Origin: Trochalopteron elliotii
Taxonomy: Eukaryota > Chordata > Aves > Passeriformes > Leiothrichidae
Assembly: GCA_024734555.1 (NCBI GenBank)
Contig: JANPWX010020040.1
Span: 1,578,241-1,642,240 of the forward strand
DNA length: 64,000 nt
Direction: 5' to 3'
In this document: piece after piece, positions 50,401 through 64,000 of the stretch
How the letters are laid out: the number at the start of each line of letters is the position of its first letter
Numbering within the stretch: position 1 is the first letter of the stretch
The notes under the pieces: generated by a model
The model's input: the letters and a program-made list of their open reading frames with translations, nothing else
Databases searched by the model: none
Told to the model about the DNA's origin: nothing
Translations under genes and position numbers: made by a program

Positions 50401-52139
50401 CAAGAACAGAAATGGTATGGAACATAGACTTTGAGATCTTCAGCCATTTCACTGCACTGCGACTGGTTTTTCTGTGACTAAATTGTGACTAAACTATGAC
50501 TGTGACTGAGTGGATCAAAGGGTGACATGCAGCATTGCACGTGCTAAACAGATCACAAGATGCTTCTTGTATGACTGCCCTGGTCACTGTCAAGTGGCAC
50601 CATTTTCATGGTGACTGGAAACGCCAATGAAGAAGGCACACTGCTCTACAAATTTTTCCAGTGGCTGGTCTTTCATAAAGCTCCTCCCATGCCTTTCCAA
50701 CTGGGGTTGTGAAAAGCATTCAACAATGTCCTCTTTCTGCAGCAAAATAAGTTAATAGGAATATTTACAACAGTTTTCAGTGAACACCTTACAAAAGTCA
50801 ACAAGAAACTGCAATTTTAGTGTGTCAAAGGAGCCAGAATATCATGTCCCAACATGCCCACCTTTTACCCAATAAAATCCACGACTGGTGTGACAAGCTG
50901 TAATAGACAAACAGCTATACTCTGTCATTCTTCTGTGTGAGAACACCTTTAGCCCTTTGCTTTATCAGGCCTAAAGTCATTTCTTTGGCAATAAAATCAA
51001 CAGAAACCTCTCTCCATTTTTCTTCCAACAGTTAAATTATTTATGAGCTTTGAAAATAATCCCACTTTGTCTTCTAACCCTAGTTTTGCATATATACATG
51101 TCAACCCTTGTGAATTCTTCAGCTAAAATATGCATTCATTACAAAAGCATTTCAGGGTATTTTTTTCTTTCCTCTTTATCTACTTGTTTGAATATGTTGT
51201 AAACTTGATTAATGTTGCCTTCTAATCTCTTTCTTTCTAGAGAGAACACCTGGAACTCTTTTAACCTGCCTCAAATAAAAAATAAAACCCATAAGACAAA
51301 CAACACAAGTGGCAATGTCATACTTCTGCAACATTTTCCTTTCCCTGGCCATGCATTTCTCCTCTTCCAAGAGGGTGGACACATGGGCAAAACTTGTGTC
51401 AGTGAACCTACAGGGCTGTGTGTTTCTTCTAGAGGCCCCTTCCTTATGCTCCTAGTAACCTGCTTAGTTTCAAGCCTCTCTCAGACTGCAATAGTTTGGG
51501 GAGATTTATGACAGCAATTCTTCTGGTTCCTTTCACAATGTGTTTTCCACTATTCTCATCTATCGCTCCACCAACATGCATCATTTATTTAATATCAGTC
51601 ACTAGCCACATTAAGCTCTTTTTCTTTTGCCTTTTTTGCCTTTTTTGTTGAGGACATTTCCCCGCACACCTGGAGAAATCATGCAGGTAAATAACATCTG
51701 AGCCAACTGTCTTGGACCTGCCTTTTCTGCCTCCATCCAAAGCTTTCCAGGGGTATCAATCATCCCTGAACTAGGATTTTTCTCATTTTAATTATGCTAA
51801 TATCGCCATAATTTCATTCTCGTTAACAGCAATTGAGTTTCAGTCTCTGCAGATGGTGAAGCTGGACAGTTACCAAGCCACATGCCATCTTGAGAAGAGG
51901 TTATAAACCAGTGCTTAGCCTGTGGCAGTGCTGCTCAGCACCATTTCTGGGTTGCATCACTTCACTTTATCCATTTGTGAAACGGCATATGCCTTTGCCT
52001 CATATTGGTTTTGAGATTCAGAAAGGACACTTCTAAAAATAGAGTGTCCATTGCCCAGCTAGCTCATTCTTGTTACAATACAACCCTGCCTGTATTGACA
52101 ATTTCAGGTGAAGGCCAGAGAGGAATTATGCTATTAATT

Positions 52140-52452
52140 TAAAGTGGCTACAAAGAGGACAGATGCTCTTCACAGGGAGCCTCAGGAGAAGACAAAGGAG
52201 AACAACTACAAGTTGCACCAGGAGAAGTTTGTTCTCAACACAGGAAAGACATTTTTAACAGTGAAAACTATCAATCACAGGAACAACCTTCCCAGGGATA
52301 TGGTAGAGTCTCCATCACTGGAGGTTTTCAGCATGCCATTGTATTCCACTGGGTGCTAGATAATCTCATCTAAGATTCCTTTCCCATAAAAATTTGGGCC
52401 ACGTGAACTTTCTAGGTCTCCTCCAACATGGGACGTTTCATGATTCTGCATT
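52140..52452 (+). mobile_element. CR1 LINE 3' fragment, sense (different subfamily)
   Basis: 'agacatttttaacagtgaaa', then 'acaaccttcccagggatatg', 'gagtctccatcactggaggt' and 'gggtgctagataatctcatc', ending 'ggacgtttcatgattctgca'. This is a CR1 subfamily distinct from the copy at 1095, which uses 'caaggccaagttggatga' words. It is 5'-truncated. Confidence 0.85.
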
Positions 52453-55400
52453 CCTGTGGTTGTTGTAGGTGTGCACAGATGTGTGAGTATGTTACCACAA
52501 TAGACACCAGCCCTCTGAACCTCCCCATGAGAACAGGTGTGGTCCCCAAATTATGGCAGTGCTGATGGGAAGGACCTCTGTGGTTTCCTCATGCAGCCTC
52601 ATACTGAAATCAGGCTGGGCCTTCTGAGTATGTCCCTTGTTATTCTCACAAAATAAAGCTTTAAAGGCTACACAGGTAGATTTGTATGACCACAATCTAT
52701 GCTATGGGACTGGCACCCAATGCAGCCGCTCTCCTCACCACCTGGTAGACGGACCAGGGTTTGCTGCCATCTCCTTTCTGGACTGGGTTTCTCTTCAAGG
52801 AAAATCAGCATGGGTAAAGTGAGTGGTGAGCACAAAAGCAGTCACCCAGAGAAATATTGGGGTATGCAGAGGGAGTAGGACTTCAGTGCACATTATGAGG
52901 AGCTACTCTGCCCCACACAGCAGCTCCAGGTCCACCCAGTGGAGAATAGGTGGTTTTCCATATGAACCCTGGATAAATCACCACTGGCTGTCCTCACAAG
53001 GCCTGGTCCACCTGTACCATCTGTGAGCTACTCACATGTTCCAGGCACAATCCTCAGCTCTATGCTAAGGGAACTCCCACTGCTTCCTGGCTGACAGGCA
53101 GAGGAAACTTCAATTTAAACCTGGCTACAAGTCAGAAATCAATACAGCATAAACCAAACTGCACCAGTTCTGCAGGAAAGGCCTGACATTGTGACTGAAG
53201 GTGTGATGAATGATTTTTACACAAATTTGATGTTTGGGTTGCTGGGTTTTTTTAATCCAAGTACAGAGTCTGGTAAGGCAAATAGAAATTATGATAGACT
53301 ATTGCAGCTTTCTGGTCTGAAAAACATATTAAAATCTCTTCAGGAGATGATATCTGACCAGCTTCTTATCCAACTGTTGCCTCCTCCTACTCCGTTTGAC
53401 AGCTGACCTCCCTGATAATCAAAGTAAGACACAGATGGCAGCTGCACAGCCGCGGTAAACGTGAAATGGTCTCTATGACAGCCCAGAAGAGCCATTGTTT
53501 CCCCATCCCTAAATCAGATGGCAATCTAGGATCCCAGCCAGACCTATCTTCCCCCAAGCATTAAAAGCACATACAGAATGAAGAGGCACCATAGTCAAAA
53601 GGGTGAGAAACAATTTCAGTAAGATTTCGTATTGCAGTAGGTCTTCAGATACTTTTAGGGTATACTCTTAATCCATGGCAAGGACTTTGATTTTCTTTTA
53701 TTACTTCATATGTTGGTGGGGGATTAATTAAAACATGAGAGAAAGTCACCTTTTAAGGGAAAGAGGTTTTGAATTCTGCTTGCTGATCAGGATGACAACA
53801 GTATTTATGCTGATGGCCAAAAAGGGCATTTCTGACTCCCATTCCATTTCCAGAAAACATTAACTTTACCTCATGGTGCATTATTTGAATCGGTGCACGT
53901 CGCCAGGGGTTGAATAAGACAGTTTCTCCACAGTCCACGACATAGTACCAACACTTACTAAATTATGCTGTTAAATACTGTAGTATGGCCATAAAATACA
54001 ATGAAGGCCCATGGAAATATGCCAGCCCCTTTCTGAGAGAGAGAGAGCACTTTTTGGAACCCTGCCTGTGGCCCGTAATTTTCACTTCCTCCTACTACAG
54101 TCTGAAGTGACATGAAAGGACTTGTAAAGTCAAGTCCAGGAGGCTGGTAGGGATTTGAAAGAGTAAAGATAGAACATCGATGGTAGCCTTTGACCTACTT
54201 GCACTTCGCCAGGAAAGAAGGAAGGAGCCAAATCTCCCACACATCTGTACAGCAGACCACACTGAGGGGAAAAAGAAATGAAAATTTCAGCCTGAAAAAT
54301 CTACATTTTTCAGCCCAGATGGGGCCAAAATATTGAAACACATAAACTTCTAATGGAGAAAACTGCTCAATGAAAAGCAGCAAAACTTAACAGAAAAGTT
54401 TCTAGCTATCGAGATACTTCAGTATTTCATGGGAAATGGCACTTGGTGAAGGAAAAGGACCAATGGCACAGGATGGGAGAATGAAAGAATTGCCTACACA
54501 AACTGAGTCTTGTCAGATACTGCAGCAATTCACATGGACCTTGACATGCACAACCAATAATGAAGTCCTTCAAGTCCAGCAAGCTCAAAATTAAATTCTT
54601 TTTCTTACTAGTGATTACAAAGGAGTTGAAGGATACAAGACTCAGAATGGACCTTTGTGAAAAATATTTCAGCAGGAAAAATTTGTTTTTCTCCAGTGGT
54701 CATAATCTGACTTGTCACACTCTGTGTGTGCCTAAAATCCTTCACTGCAGGAACACAGACAAAATGGTGTTGCCCACAAAGCTTAAAATCAAGATGAGGA
54801 GCAACAACAAAAACAAAACCAATACACAACACCTATTCAGGTCAGCTCAGTGACAGTGCTTGACAGACAACACACACAGTATTCTGCCCTCCTGTTTGCT
54901 ACCACAGTTCTACAGAGGTTGGTTAGTTCATCAGAGGAGGGCTGAACATAATAATGAGGTGGAGATGGGTGGGCAGAATTCCACAGAAATTTTTGTCTTT
55001 TTTACTGACACATATCTTCATCTATTTTTTGTATCTCCACACCTACAAACTTATACACAAATTCAGCCAACCAATCAGCCTAAAATGTGTTCCCTTAGTT
55101 GTCTTTCATATAAGCTTTCATCAGATGGCCAAAACTGGAGAGCAGCAGAATTTTCTTAGCAACAGTGTTTGAATAGATACAAATTTGGATTTACCCAAAA
55201 AACCCTATATTCATGTTTTGGGGTGGGTGTTCACTGGAGGTGATCCTTTGTTACACACTGTCTCTGGAACATACCAAGTTTGAGGCATGATTTTAAAATT
55301 CATTGAAAATTCAGACCAGCTCTGGTGGCTGCAGAAAATCTTCACATGGTTTCTAGGGATAACTCTGTCAGCAAAGCTCAGAGCTACCTCATTCCACACA

Positions 55401-58400
55401 ATCTACTTCTTAAAACCCTGTCCAGCCCAGGCAGACCTAGAGAGTGATTGCCAGAAGTACTTCTTAGGGAAAGGATTTGAAAGGAGCTGTTAAACCCAGT
55501 GATACAGGGCAGCCTGGAGAGCTACTGCCCAGCCCCTCCTGCCACTAGGAAGGAGGGGAACTAGGAAGTGCTTTGCTTAAATGTCAGGATGCCTGACACC
55601 ATCACAAAACCTGCACATACCACACAGGGGAACACCACTAGCTTCCAGAGAGTGCAGCCTCCAATTAGTGAACCTGAAATGCAGGAAGCAGCATTAAGGA
55701 AGGTGTTAAGCCTTGTCACCCAAAATGAAGTTTATGTCAAAGAAAATTCTCCATGCCAGCATCATAGGAGTCACTTTCCTCCCCGCCCTCCATCCCTTTG
55801 TTCTATAAGTGCAATGGAGATGAGAAAAAAGCTAAATTCTCAGTGCAGCTGGTCACAGCAGTTCAGCTGGGGACAGGGATGAGTATCAGGAGTGGAACAA
55901 AATACACAAAAAGGGTGCCTGTTACATTTTCACAGACACAGACTGTATTTTCCCCTTTCCCTTGGGCTCTGTCACTTCACTTTCAACTCCCACAAGTAGC
56001 ACTTGGAGAGCAAAGAAAGTGGGGGAGAGGTGTGAGAAAGCTGAGCCATCTGCCTGGAGGAGAACAGGGATTCAGGGACTGTCAGATGAGCTCTGCAAAC
56101 ACTGCCATGGTGTCCTCAGGTCCTGCCACGTGCTCCTGCATCCTCAGCCCCTGCCACAGGCACCCTCACACATCAAGGGGCATGGAGGGGAGTCTGGAGC
56201 ACAGACCAAGAAAAATTGATGAGATGCTAGACATCCAGAGACAGGCAGAGGTTCCCTTCTCAGCTGCAGGAATGAAGGGTTGGTAATAAACTGTGGGGAT
56301 AAATGGCAGCAGCTTCCCTCACTGGTTCTGTCTACTCCCTGAGCAGGTGTTGGACCACAGCAGCAAGGACAGAGAGAGGGATTTAGTGAACAGCCATGGC
56401 CTCTGTGACAGCAGGCATCAAAAACACTCCCCTACGCCAGCTGTCTTCAGACAGGACTGGTCTTGGTCCATGGTTCCCCTGGATGTAAGATGTCAGTTTG
56501 TTTCTCTGCCTCATACTTCCCAATGTGACAAATTCCTTTTCAAGTGAAAGTCTTTCATCCACCTCCTTCCTCCCATTGTAAATATATGAGAAAAAACAAA
56601 CAAACCAACAACAACCAACCAACTCTTGACATAAATCCTTTTGGCTCAGTTTTTTTATTAAATAATAGTGTTTGTTTGTCCTTCACATTTCACTCTTCTC
56701 CACAAACTCTGAGCAAGATTTCCTGGCAAAGCTCAGCTTTTGAGTCTTCTCCATTGAGCCCCTTGGGAGAAGTTACTGTGTTGAAGCTGGGCAGGGGAAC
56801 TCTGCCCGTGGAGAGTGGACAAGACATGGAGGACACTGCAGCATGGCCTGTCTGTAGATATTCTGTTTTATTTCATTGCAGGCATCACTTCAGTCGTGTT
56901 GTAGTGGAAATGATCCCATCTAGCTGCCAATACCAACATCTGAGCCTGAGATCATCACTGTTTGGGTCAGCAGAGCTGTAATCATCATACCTGATTGCAT
57001 CATCAGATTGCATGCACAAAACCTGTGACAAAGATCAGCACCGAGGTCCAAACCCCAAGCCTTTGCTTCCTCCTTGAGTGCTGCAGCCACGAGTCTGCTC
57101 CTTTCTGCTCTTCTTGGCTGCAGACTGAGATGTAACATTGAACTGTCCACCTGCACTGACCCTTTCTCAGAGGATTTGATACCAAGGGGTGTGAAACTGC
57201 ATCAAGAGCTTCTCTCCACATGCCAGTGTTGGCAGAACTGCAGAGGGGAGTCAGAACACGTAAGCATACTGAGAGAAAAGGAGGTCCTTGCTCCTGGGCA
57301 TTGGGGGCTCATCAGAGTTGCTCAGAGCCCAAGTGGATCCAGTCAACAGTTTTGGATCCCCAGCTGAGGTTCAGACCAGGCTTGCAGACCTCACTCTCAC
57401 AGAAGAAGGAAGCAGGGGGATAGTTTTGCTGGATCTCACCTGTATCTAAGTTCTAGGCAGTGAATGAAGGAAGCACCTAAATTCCTGTCCAGCCAGTGGG
57501 AAGGAACAGCTTCTTGTCAAGGCTTCAGAGAGGTACCTTTTACTGAAATTGTCAGATAGGGTCTTGAAAGAAAAAACACCCTCTTAGATAGCTACCTAAA
57601 ATACAGTTGCAAGTCTGGTGCCTAAGCCAGGCACACCTGCTAATGTTCAACTTTTGTATTTTAACCTCAAGAGAAGCTCTTGTTATGGTGAAATATATGG
57701 GGCAGCAGACCATGGCAGCAGAGCTAAAGCCCATAGATCATGGAGTTAAATATTCTACTGTGAGCTGAAAGTGAGAGCACACAGTTTCAGCCCGTGTGCT
57801 GGTTGAAGTTATGAGCACACGAGAAAAGGGGATTTATAATGAGAATGGCAATTGAACCTCAATTATAGTGCACGACTGTCTGCACACTATAAACTGAAGG
57901 TTTAATAATGAGGCAAGAGGGCTGAAGGAGAGAATTTCATTGTGTCTGTTTCACAGCCTGAAATTCTTAGTAAATTCATCAGGTTACTTGAGTTCTCCTG
58001 ACAACTGTAGCAGTATAACTAATTTTAAAGGGGTTTATTTTATATTCAGACTGGAACAGAAGATACGGGCAGAGAAAACCCCATAGCAAAAGAGAACTCC
58101 AGATTGAGGACTATAATGTATATGAGATTTGAAAGAAGTAAGTGCTAAAAGATGTAGACAGCAGTTTTTCAGGGTCCTTAACCTTGATGAATAAATGAAT
58201 AAAATCCCTTAAAAAATTGCAGTGTTTCTTTCAAGTGGTTTCCAGCATGTTAATGATCAAGAGAAGCTGAGAAAATTGCTGGGAAAGGAGATGACTTTCC
58301 TCAATATGCTTTTACCACAGAGACCATGAGACAGACATGAATTGTAAGCAAATAATACGCAAAATATGACAGAGAGAGAAGAACGGAGGCTCTTTATCTG

Positions 58401-60926
58401 TCCATAATGCATTTACATGAAGATATGTTGACTGCAAGACTTTGTGATGCTGCCAAATCAAAGCTTTAATGGAGACTTGCAGCCTTCCAATTCTTCCATA
58501 TCCAGGTACTTAGGACTCCCCTGTATTGTGTTTACCTTACTGCACCAAAAGAAAGAGAAAAGTACCTAATTTGAAAAGGGACACAGAGAGTACACAAAAG
58601 GCTTTATCCACCATCATAAGCATCCCACTCACTGTGTACAATACCCCTCCAGCTAATAATGAATGACAAAGGGACCTGAGTAGCCCACACCTCTAATTTC
58701 TATCACCAAAGTCTCCTAAGTATTGCAGAAAATTTTAAAGACACACCAGTAGAATGCATTACAGAAAAGGGGCATATCCCCACCTTCTGCCACGCAGGAA
58801 GGGAATGTCTTATTGGTATCCTGGCATGGCCTTGCCCAAGAGAACTGGAGGAAGGTGCGACTGCGGCAGGGAGCATCAAGCACTGATTGGCAACTTGTCT
58901 GCTAAAAAATATCCCAGATTTAAAAAGCTGAAAAATGGCAAAGGAGAAAGGGGTACTAAAGGCTAAAATTTTGAAGGTATTATCTCTACCAAGGTTGTCA
59001 CCCCTCAATTTTACTGTCTGACAGTGCTTGAAGACAATGCTCTTGTCTCTCCCTGTCTTTGAACTCTCCCCAGCACCAAGATCACCCACACACCCCTCTT
59101 CTTTCCTGGCCCCACCAACCTCCAGGTAATAATGTAGCTGATTAGATCTTTCATCATTTTTATTGTTATCCACCCGCAGATTAATAAAACAGCACTCCGG
59201 CTGTTTCTGGCTGACCACATTCCCTAATTTGTCATAAAGGCTTAGCCTGAAACACTTCTGTCTGATATGTGGGGGGAGCTGCAGCCCCTCCCAGCTCAGC
59301 ACAGCTGCTGTGGTCCGCAGCAATACCCAAATTCTCACCTCACAGAGCAGAAGTTAACGCACCGCAGCAGAGCTGCTAAAGCAAAATTACCAGAGATTGG
59401 TACCAGAGTCACAGAGGTGGAAAAATGGGGAGTTAACTCCAGTTCACTGGAGCACACTGCTTCATATCTGTACTGTCTCTTAATATGAGGGAATATGCTC
59501 TTAAAGCACTCCAAATTTTCTGTTTAAAGACAGTAATTGCAACGGTGACTTAACATGGCCTCAGGGACCATCCTGTAGGAATTGGAAGACTTGATCCCTT
59601 AAAAGTCAAGCTGTAGGAATCATGAAACTGGCATTGGAATTCCCACACATGCTCACCTTCTTCTTCTTATCCGCTTCCCTCCCATCTCTGCCATATCCCT
59701 TCCCTTCCCCCTTTGCCTTCCTCCTTTACAGGGTACTGATTTAAGCTGAAAAGAAATGCAAAATTCAAATGTCTTGCAGTCCAAAGGAGGATCTGAATCC
59801 CCAAACTCCAAAGCAATCCCCCCCAAAATCACACAGAGTTCTATTAAACTAATGGCCTCATTCATTATTTGGAGCACATGACTGGCCAGGTGAAGGTGAA
59901 CTCTTCTTTTAGTGGCCAGTGTTATAATGGGAGCAGCTATGACCTATTCACTGTTCTACAACCCAAAGTAACAAAAAGTGAAGAATTTCTGTCAGGTAGA
60001 CATTTCTGTAGGACTTTCCTGTTTTAAACTGAGCAACAAAAAGAATTTTCAAATTAGCAAAAGGGGAAAGAAATTCAAAGAAGTGAAAACCTTTTTGTTA
60101 AAGAAAAAACTGGAAAAATTCTATAGAACTGATACTGTTATATACAAAGATTCCATTTAATGAAAAGAAGTAAATTTTACGATGAGAAATATTTTCAGGG
60201 GGTACATTTCAGTCAGGGCTGTCAGCTGTTAGTTGCCTTTGAACCACTGACCAAACCAAAGCAATCTTTTTCTTACAGAGCTGGGGTGTCATTTTGGGAA
60301 GAGCTGAGTGTAACAAGTAGTGGGGTGAAGGTGCAATAACAAGATCACACAGATACAAGTCACCATGAGAGAACAGCCCAAAGGCAGAGCATGTTTGAAA
60401 ACAGCTGCTTCCCAGCCAGGTAAGCCCTGCCTGGCTCCCTACAGGAACTCAAAGATGTCCAACACAGTCTTCTACCAGACCTTAACAAAACCTTTATTTG
60501 AGAAAAAGTCTCAGACCTCTCAGGGTCGTGCAGTGACAGTGAGGTAGATAAGGATGGAGCAGGAAAGAGACAGGTAGGGTATGAACTGCTTCCTCCTTGA
60601 AGACACATGTCCAGCTGGCTTACACAGCTCTGTGGAAAAGACAAGCACCTTCATCATCCGCAATGCAAGGTCATGGAAAACTGAAACAATTGCTGGTATC
60701 ACCAGGAAAAGGTGTGAGCTGAGAGCATCCAGGAAAAGCCCAGAGCTACCAGTCCCTTCCAATGAAAAAAACTTTACCTATTCTGCTCCTCACTTTCTGC
60801 TATTATGTTTGTTTCCTCTCACTTTCATTTTTTGCTATTCCTTCTCCTCCTCATTTTCAGCTGAGCCACCCAAAATTTCTGTGAGCTGCAGAACCAAGAC
60901 TGATTTCCCATGAGTCAAGGCCAAAT

Positions 60927-60931
<5 letters not shown>

Positions 60932-60973
<42 letters not shown>
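60932..60973. repeat. (GT)n microsatellite
   Basis: About 20 GT units without interruption, the longest dinucleotide repeat in the window. Confidence 0.95.
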
Positions 60974-60975
<2 letters not shown>

Positions 60976-63900
60976 TCTCGCTTTGTTTTATGGGAATCTT
61001 GTGCTTACCAGGGCCAGTGAAGGGATACCATGAACATTAGGGACGCTTCCATGGACACTCTTCCTCCATACCTTTCCTCAGAAAAGACACAGGAGTTTAA
61101 GAACTTTGAGATTTCTTTCTCCTCTACCCAAACCTTCTTCAAAGGAGTTAAAAGTTAACATTAGAGGGGCACCAACCAGCTGAAGGGCACATGAAGTACA
61201 ATTCCATTTACCTCTCAGAAGCCAGATCTTGGTGACACATATTCCCCCTCCCCCTCCTCCTTGTGCCTGATAGTTCATGCATGCTGCCTGACCAGCCCCA
61301 GACCTGGCTTATCTTATATCCTATGACAGCCTCATCTCTTTCTCCTTTCCTCCCACCCAAACCTGAGACAGAAAACAGCAGATAAAAAGATTATCAAGAG
61401 CTGTTTTTTGGAACAGAGACCTAAGAGACAAGTCCCTCATGAAAAAGTGATGCTTTGCCCAAACAAGTCCAAAGAAAACCCCAGCAAAGCCAGGCTAAAA
61501 TGGGCCAAATGCAGCTTTGCTTAGCTTACCCAGCCCAGGGAAGCCATGGGTTTAACTCACACCTCCCAGCCCAGCTCTGCAGTGAGAGATGCTGCCTGGA
61601 ACCGAAGGAGCAATGATGATGCAGGGCCGTTCCCTTCGAGATGCCATTCTGTCACCATGGAGGCAGACAGCGTGCTCTCAAAAAGTTTATCTGCAAAGTA
61701 ACATGAAAATTCCTCACAGCAGGAGAGATTTGACAGGACGTGCCTAGCACAGCTTTATAAAAAGGTTTCTTCAAATGCTTCCAAATCCCATGGATCTTTT
61801 TCTTGCTTTATCATCCTTTTCAACATCCTTCTTTCTCTCGCTTTTTCTCTTTTTTAGCGCCTTCACAAGGCACATTTATCAACATCAAAGCACATTCTCT
61901 TACAGCTCAGTTTTTTCCTTCTGAAACCACTCTTGCAAAATCCAAACTACTATTTCTCTCCACACCCAGTGACTTCACCAGGAGCAAAACTTGCCTCTGT
62001 GCACAAAATCTTCTTCAAAACTGGGTAGTAATGACATATTAACATAGGGACTGAGATCCCTTACACAAAGGTGAATTCCTCTGAGACAGAGCATTTGTAT
62101 TTGATACTTCTGGAGACTCCACTGTGCCTAAGCTAAATTTTGATGGCTACCTCATCTCTGAATTTCTCCTACCTCCCAAACCAAACCAGAGGTTCATGCT
62201 GCATTATATTCACAGGCTGCATTCAGGATGTTCAGCCCAAACAAACAAGTGCTTTGCTCTATGCTGTTGTCACCAGAGAGGTGCTGAAGGCTTGGTCCTG
62301 CAGCTACCACACTGCACTGCAGGCAGCCAAGGCTCAGGCAATTGTCAAGTTCTTTCAGACCAGTTTTCTGGGCACAGCTCAGCCCACCCACCCACATGAC
62401 AGGGCAGTGCTGAAGGTGCAACCTGGTGTTCCCTCCCCATGTAGCCCTCAGGCTCCCTCAGGTGACAGATACTCTAGCAATAGGTATCTACACAGCTGAT
62501 GTGAAGGAAAACTTGGACCCAAGAACAGATCTAAGTCTCTTGCTCCACACCCGCAAAGCTGTTAAAAATTCTCCTCCTCTCTCTGATTTCTTCTATTCTA
62601 GGGGAGAGCTCAGCCGTGTTCTATCAAGTCTTAGAAACATGAGTGTGTCTGCATGGCATAGGTAGGAAAGTTTTCCAGGCTCAGACTGATCTGCACCTGT
62701 TTTCCAGACAAGACTACTTCATACAGGTCTGCTTTCATTATACACACCAAGGCAAGTCCCACAGGATCTTTAAAATCCAAACCTGGATCACCTGGTAATC
62801 CCCACCTAGCAGAGCCTTACATCTCTTCTCCTCAGCACTGTCACTGCCATGGGCATAGGCTGGGCACAGGGGCAGCTTCGGAGTGGCATTCTCCACATTT
62901 TAGCAAATTTCATTTGACAACTGGCCATGGGAAGATGGAAACTGAGTTAAAGGATATGTAATCACTCTCAGTGTGTAAAGGGCTGTGTGTGTTGGGGTGG
63001 GGATGAGAGAAGGTGAAAGGGTAGTTGGAACTGTGAAGTTTGAAGGTGAAAAAAGTCTTTATATCTGGATTAATGGAGTCCTGGGGCCTTCAAAAAATAG
63101 TTAAAATTCCCTTTTTTGAGTAATGGAGAAGTAGTTTGCATTGATCTTAAGAATTTGCTTATAGTTTTCCCTGGAGTTCAATGTGCTGGGGAGTGCAAAG
63201 CTGACACAGCTCAAAAGTTTTATGAACCTCAGGTAACAGCGTGAAAGGAAATTTTAATAAATATTACATTTATTTAAATTTAATTTCTTTCCTTGTTAAT
63301 AATAAAAGCCAACCTTGGTCTTCTGGGCTTTTCTCATACGCCTGCTTAACACAGCAGCGAAATCGTAGAATTATTTATATTTTAACTTCATTTTCAGTAA
63401 ATCGTCAATCATTCACCTTTCAAAAGCATTAAATTCAGAGATGAACAGCAGGGGAGAGGGAGACTGAAAAATAAATATTGACTTTCAGGGGTTTGTTTTG
63501 GGTTTTTTAAGCACAGGGTTAGAAATAGAAGCTGTTGTGGGTGATGAGTAAAAGCACAGAAAAAGGAAAAGACATTTGTGCCTGTAGATTTCTCCCCATC
63601 ATAGTCCCGCAACTCTATTTCTGCTTTGCTTGCAGGAAGCTACAGCAGTACTTACGGGCAGTGGTCCTTGCTGGCTTAAAGAAACACTTGACTGAAAATT
63701 TTGGGTCTACTTATCATTGGTGAAATGGGTCTTCCTTACACAGGACTCCCACTACTAGCCATAGATACTGGTGTATCTCTGTGCAGCAGCAGAGATCCCA
63801 AGGAAAACCCAAGAAAAGAGGCATGACAGAATTGAGAAATCCACCAGGACTGCAATGTGGTGACACTTATACCATGTGAAGATGCCACAGATTCTTCCTT

Positions 63901-64000
63901 TCAAGTTCAATGCCTAAAGATAATGACAGCCTCTTGCTACTGGTCTCTCCTGTCCTCTGAGACAGGACTACTGCCAGCTACCCCCTTAGGTGCTCTAGAA

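Larger units (their letters stand above)
44076..64000. other. Intergenic region downstream of CELF4
   Basis: No coding exon with a recognisable product was found on either strand in about 20 kb. The region holds two CR1 fragments (47372, 52140), a 17-bp tandem repeat, a (GT)n at 60932, and AT-rich blocks near 51775-51860, 57820-58050 and 59130-59300 that resemble conserved non-coding elements. The longest frame is 211 codons on the minus strand (58703-59338), without a known domain. The rest shows nothing distinctive. A neighbouring gene ending tail-to-tail with CELF4 could lie beyond the window. Confidence 0.5.

Noticed and set aside
50001..50447. Minus-strand 148-codon frame downstream of CELF4
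   Set aside because: No domain recognised; it could not be tied to a neighbouring gene and is within chance length.
44076..64000. Search for a tail-to-tail neighbour gene on the minus strand
   Set aside because: In mammals another gene lies close to the CELF4 3' end, but no exon with a nameable product could be read here, so none is claimed.
1..64000. CRISPR arrays, prokaryotic mobile systems, tRNA, rRNA and intact endogenous retroviruses
   Set aside because: No regularly spaced repeats, no cloverleaf or rRNA core words, and no paired LTRs or retroviral gene order were seen; the transposon content recognised is CR1 LINEs plus a few copies of one old palindromic repeat.

Overview
This window is vertebrate genomic DNA, most likely from a bird. 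It is AT-leaning, almost free of coding sequence and rich in simple repeats. Its dispersed repeats are dominated by CR1-type LINEs: 3' tails with the typical repeated ATTCTATGATT-like end, and one piece of CR1 reverse-transcriptase reading frame. There are no operons, CRISPR arrays, phage genes or other prokaryotic-type systems, and no rRNA or tRNA gene was recognised.

The only protein-coding sequence that can be supported is one short exon at 19508-19635 (+). It encodes the last 42 or so residues of a CELF/Bruno-like RNA-binding protein: the second half of the third RNA recognition motif and a basic tail ending RPY. The best call is CELF4. CELF3 and CELF6 have nearly the same tail, but the AT-rich, gene-poor, long-intron setting fits CELF4. 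As background knowledge, not seen here, CELF4 lies in a block that is on the Z chromosome in birds.

Layout. (1) 1-19507 is the tail of a long CELF4 intron carrying several CR1 copies, including one old degraded copy. (2) 19508-19674 is the stop-codon exon. It runs 39 nt past the stop and then shows a good splice donor, so the 3' UTR appears to be split by an intron. (3) 19675 to about 39159 is the inferred UTR intron of about 19.5 kb, with a 58-N assembly gap, a large internally deleted CR1, a C-rich (minus-strand G4-capable) tract and a (CTCTT)13 satellite near its 3' end. (4) About 39160-44075 is the inferred terminal exon: a 3' UTR of nearly 5 kb, poor in young repeats and locally rich in CpG. 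It holds several short hairpin-forming repeats, three ancient palindromic repeat copies, long A tracts and a convincing polyadenylation signal at 44054. (5) 44076-64000 looks intergenic, with two CR1 fragments, microsatellites and several AT-rich blocks that resemble conserved non-coding elements.

The most interesting material is the 3' end architecture of CELF4: a stop codon just inside the NMD-safe distance from a UTR intron, a very long structured UTR, and ancient palindromic repeats kept inside it. The UTR exon boundary and any conservation are inferences that need transcript data or a cross-species alignment.
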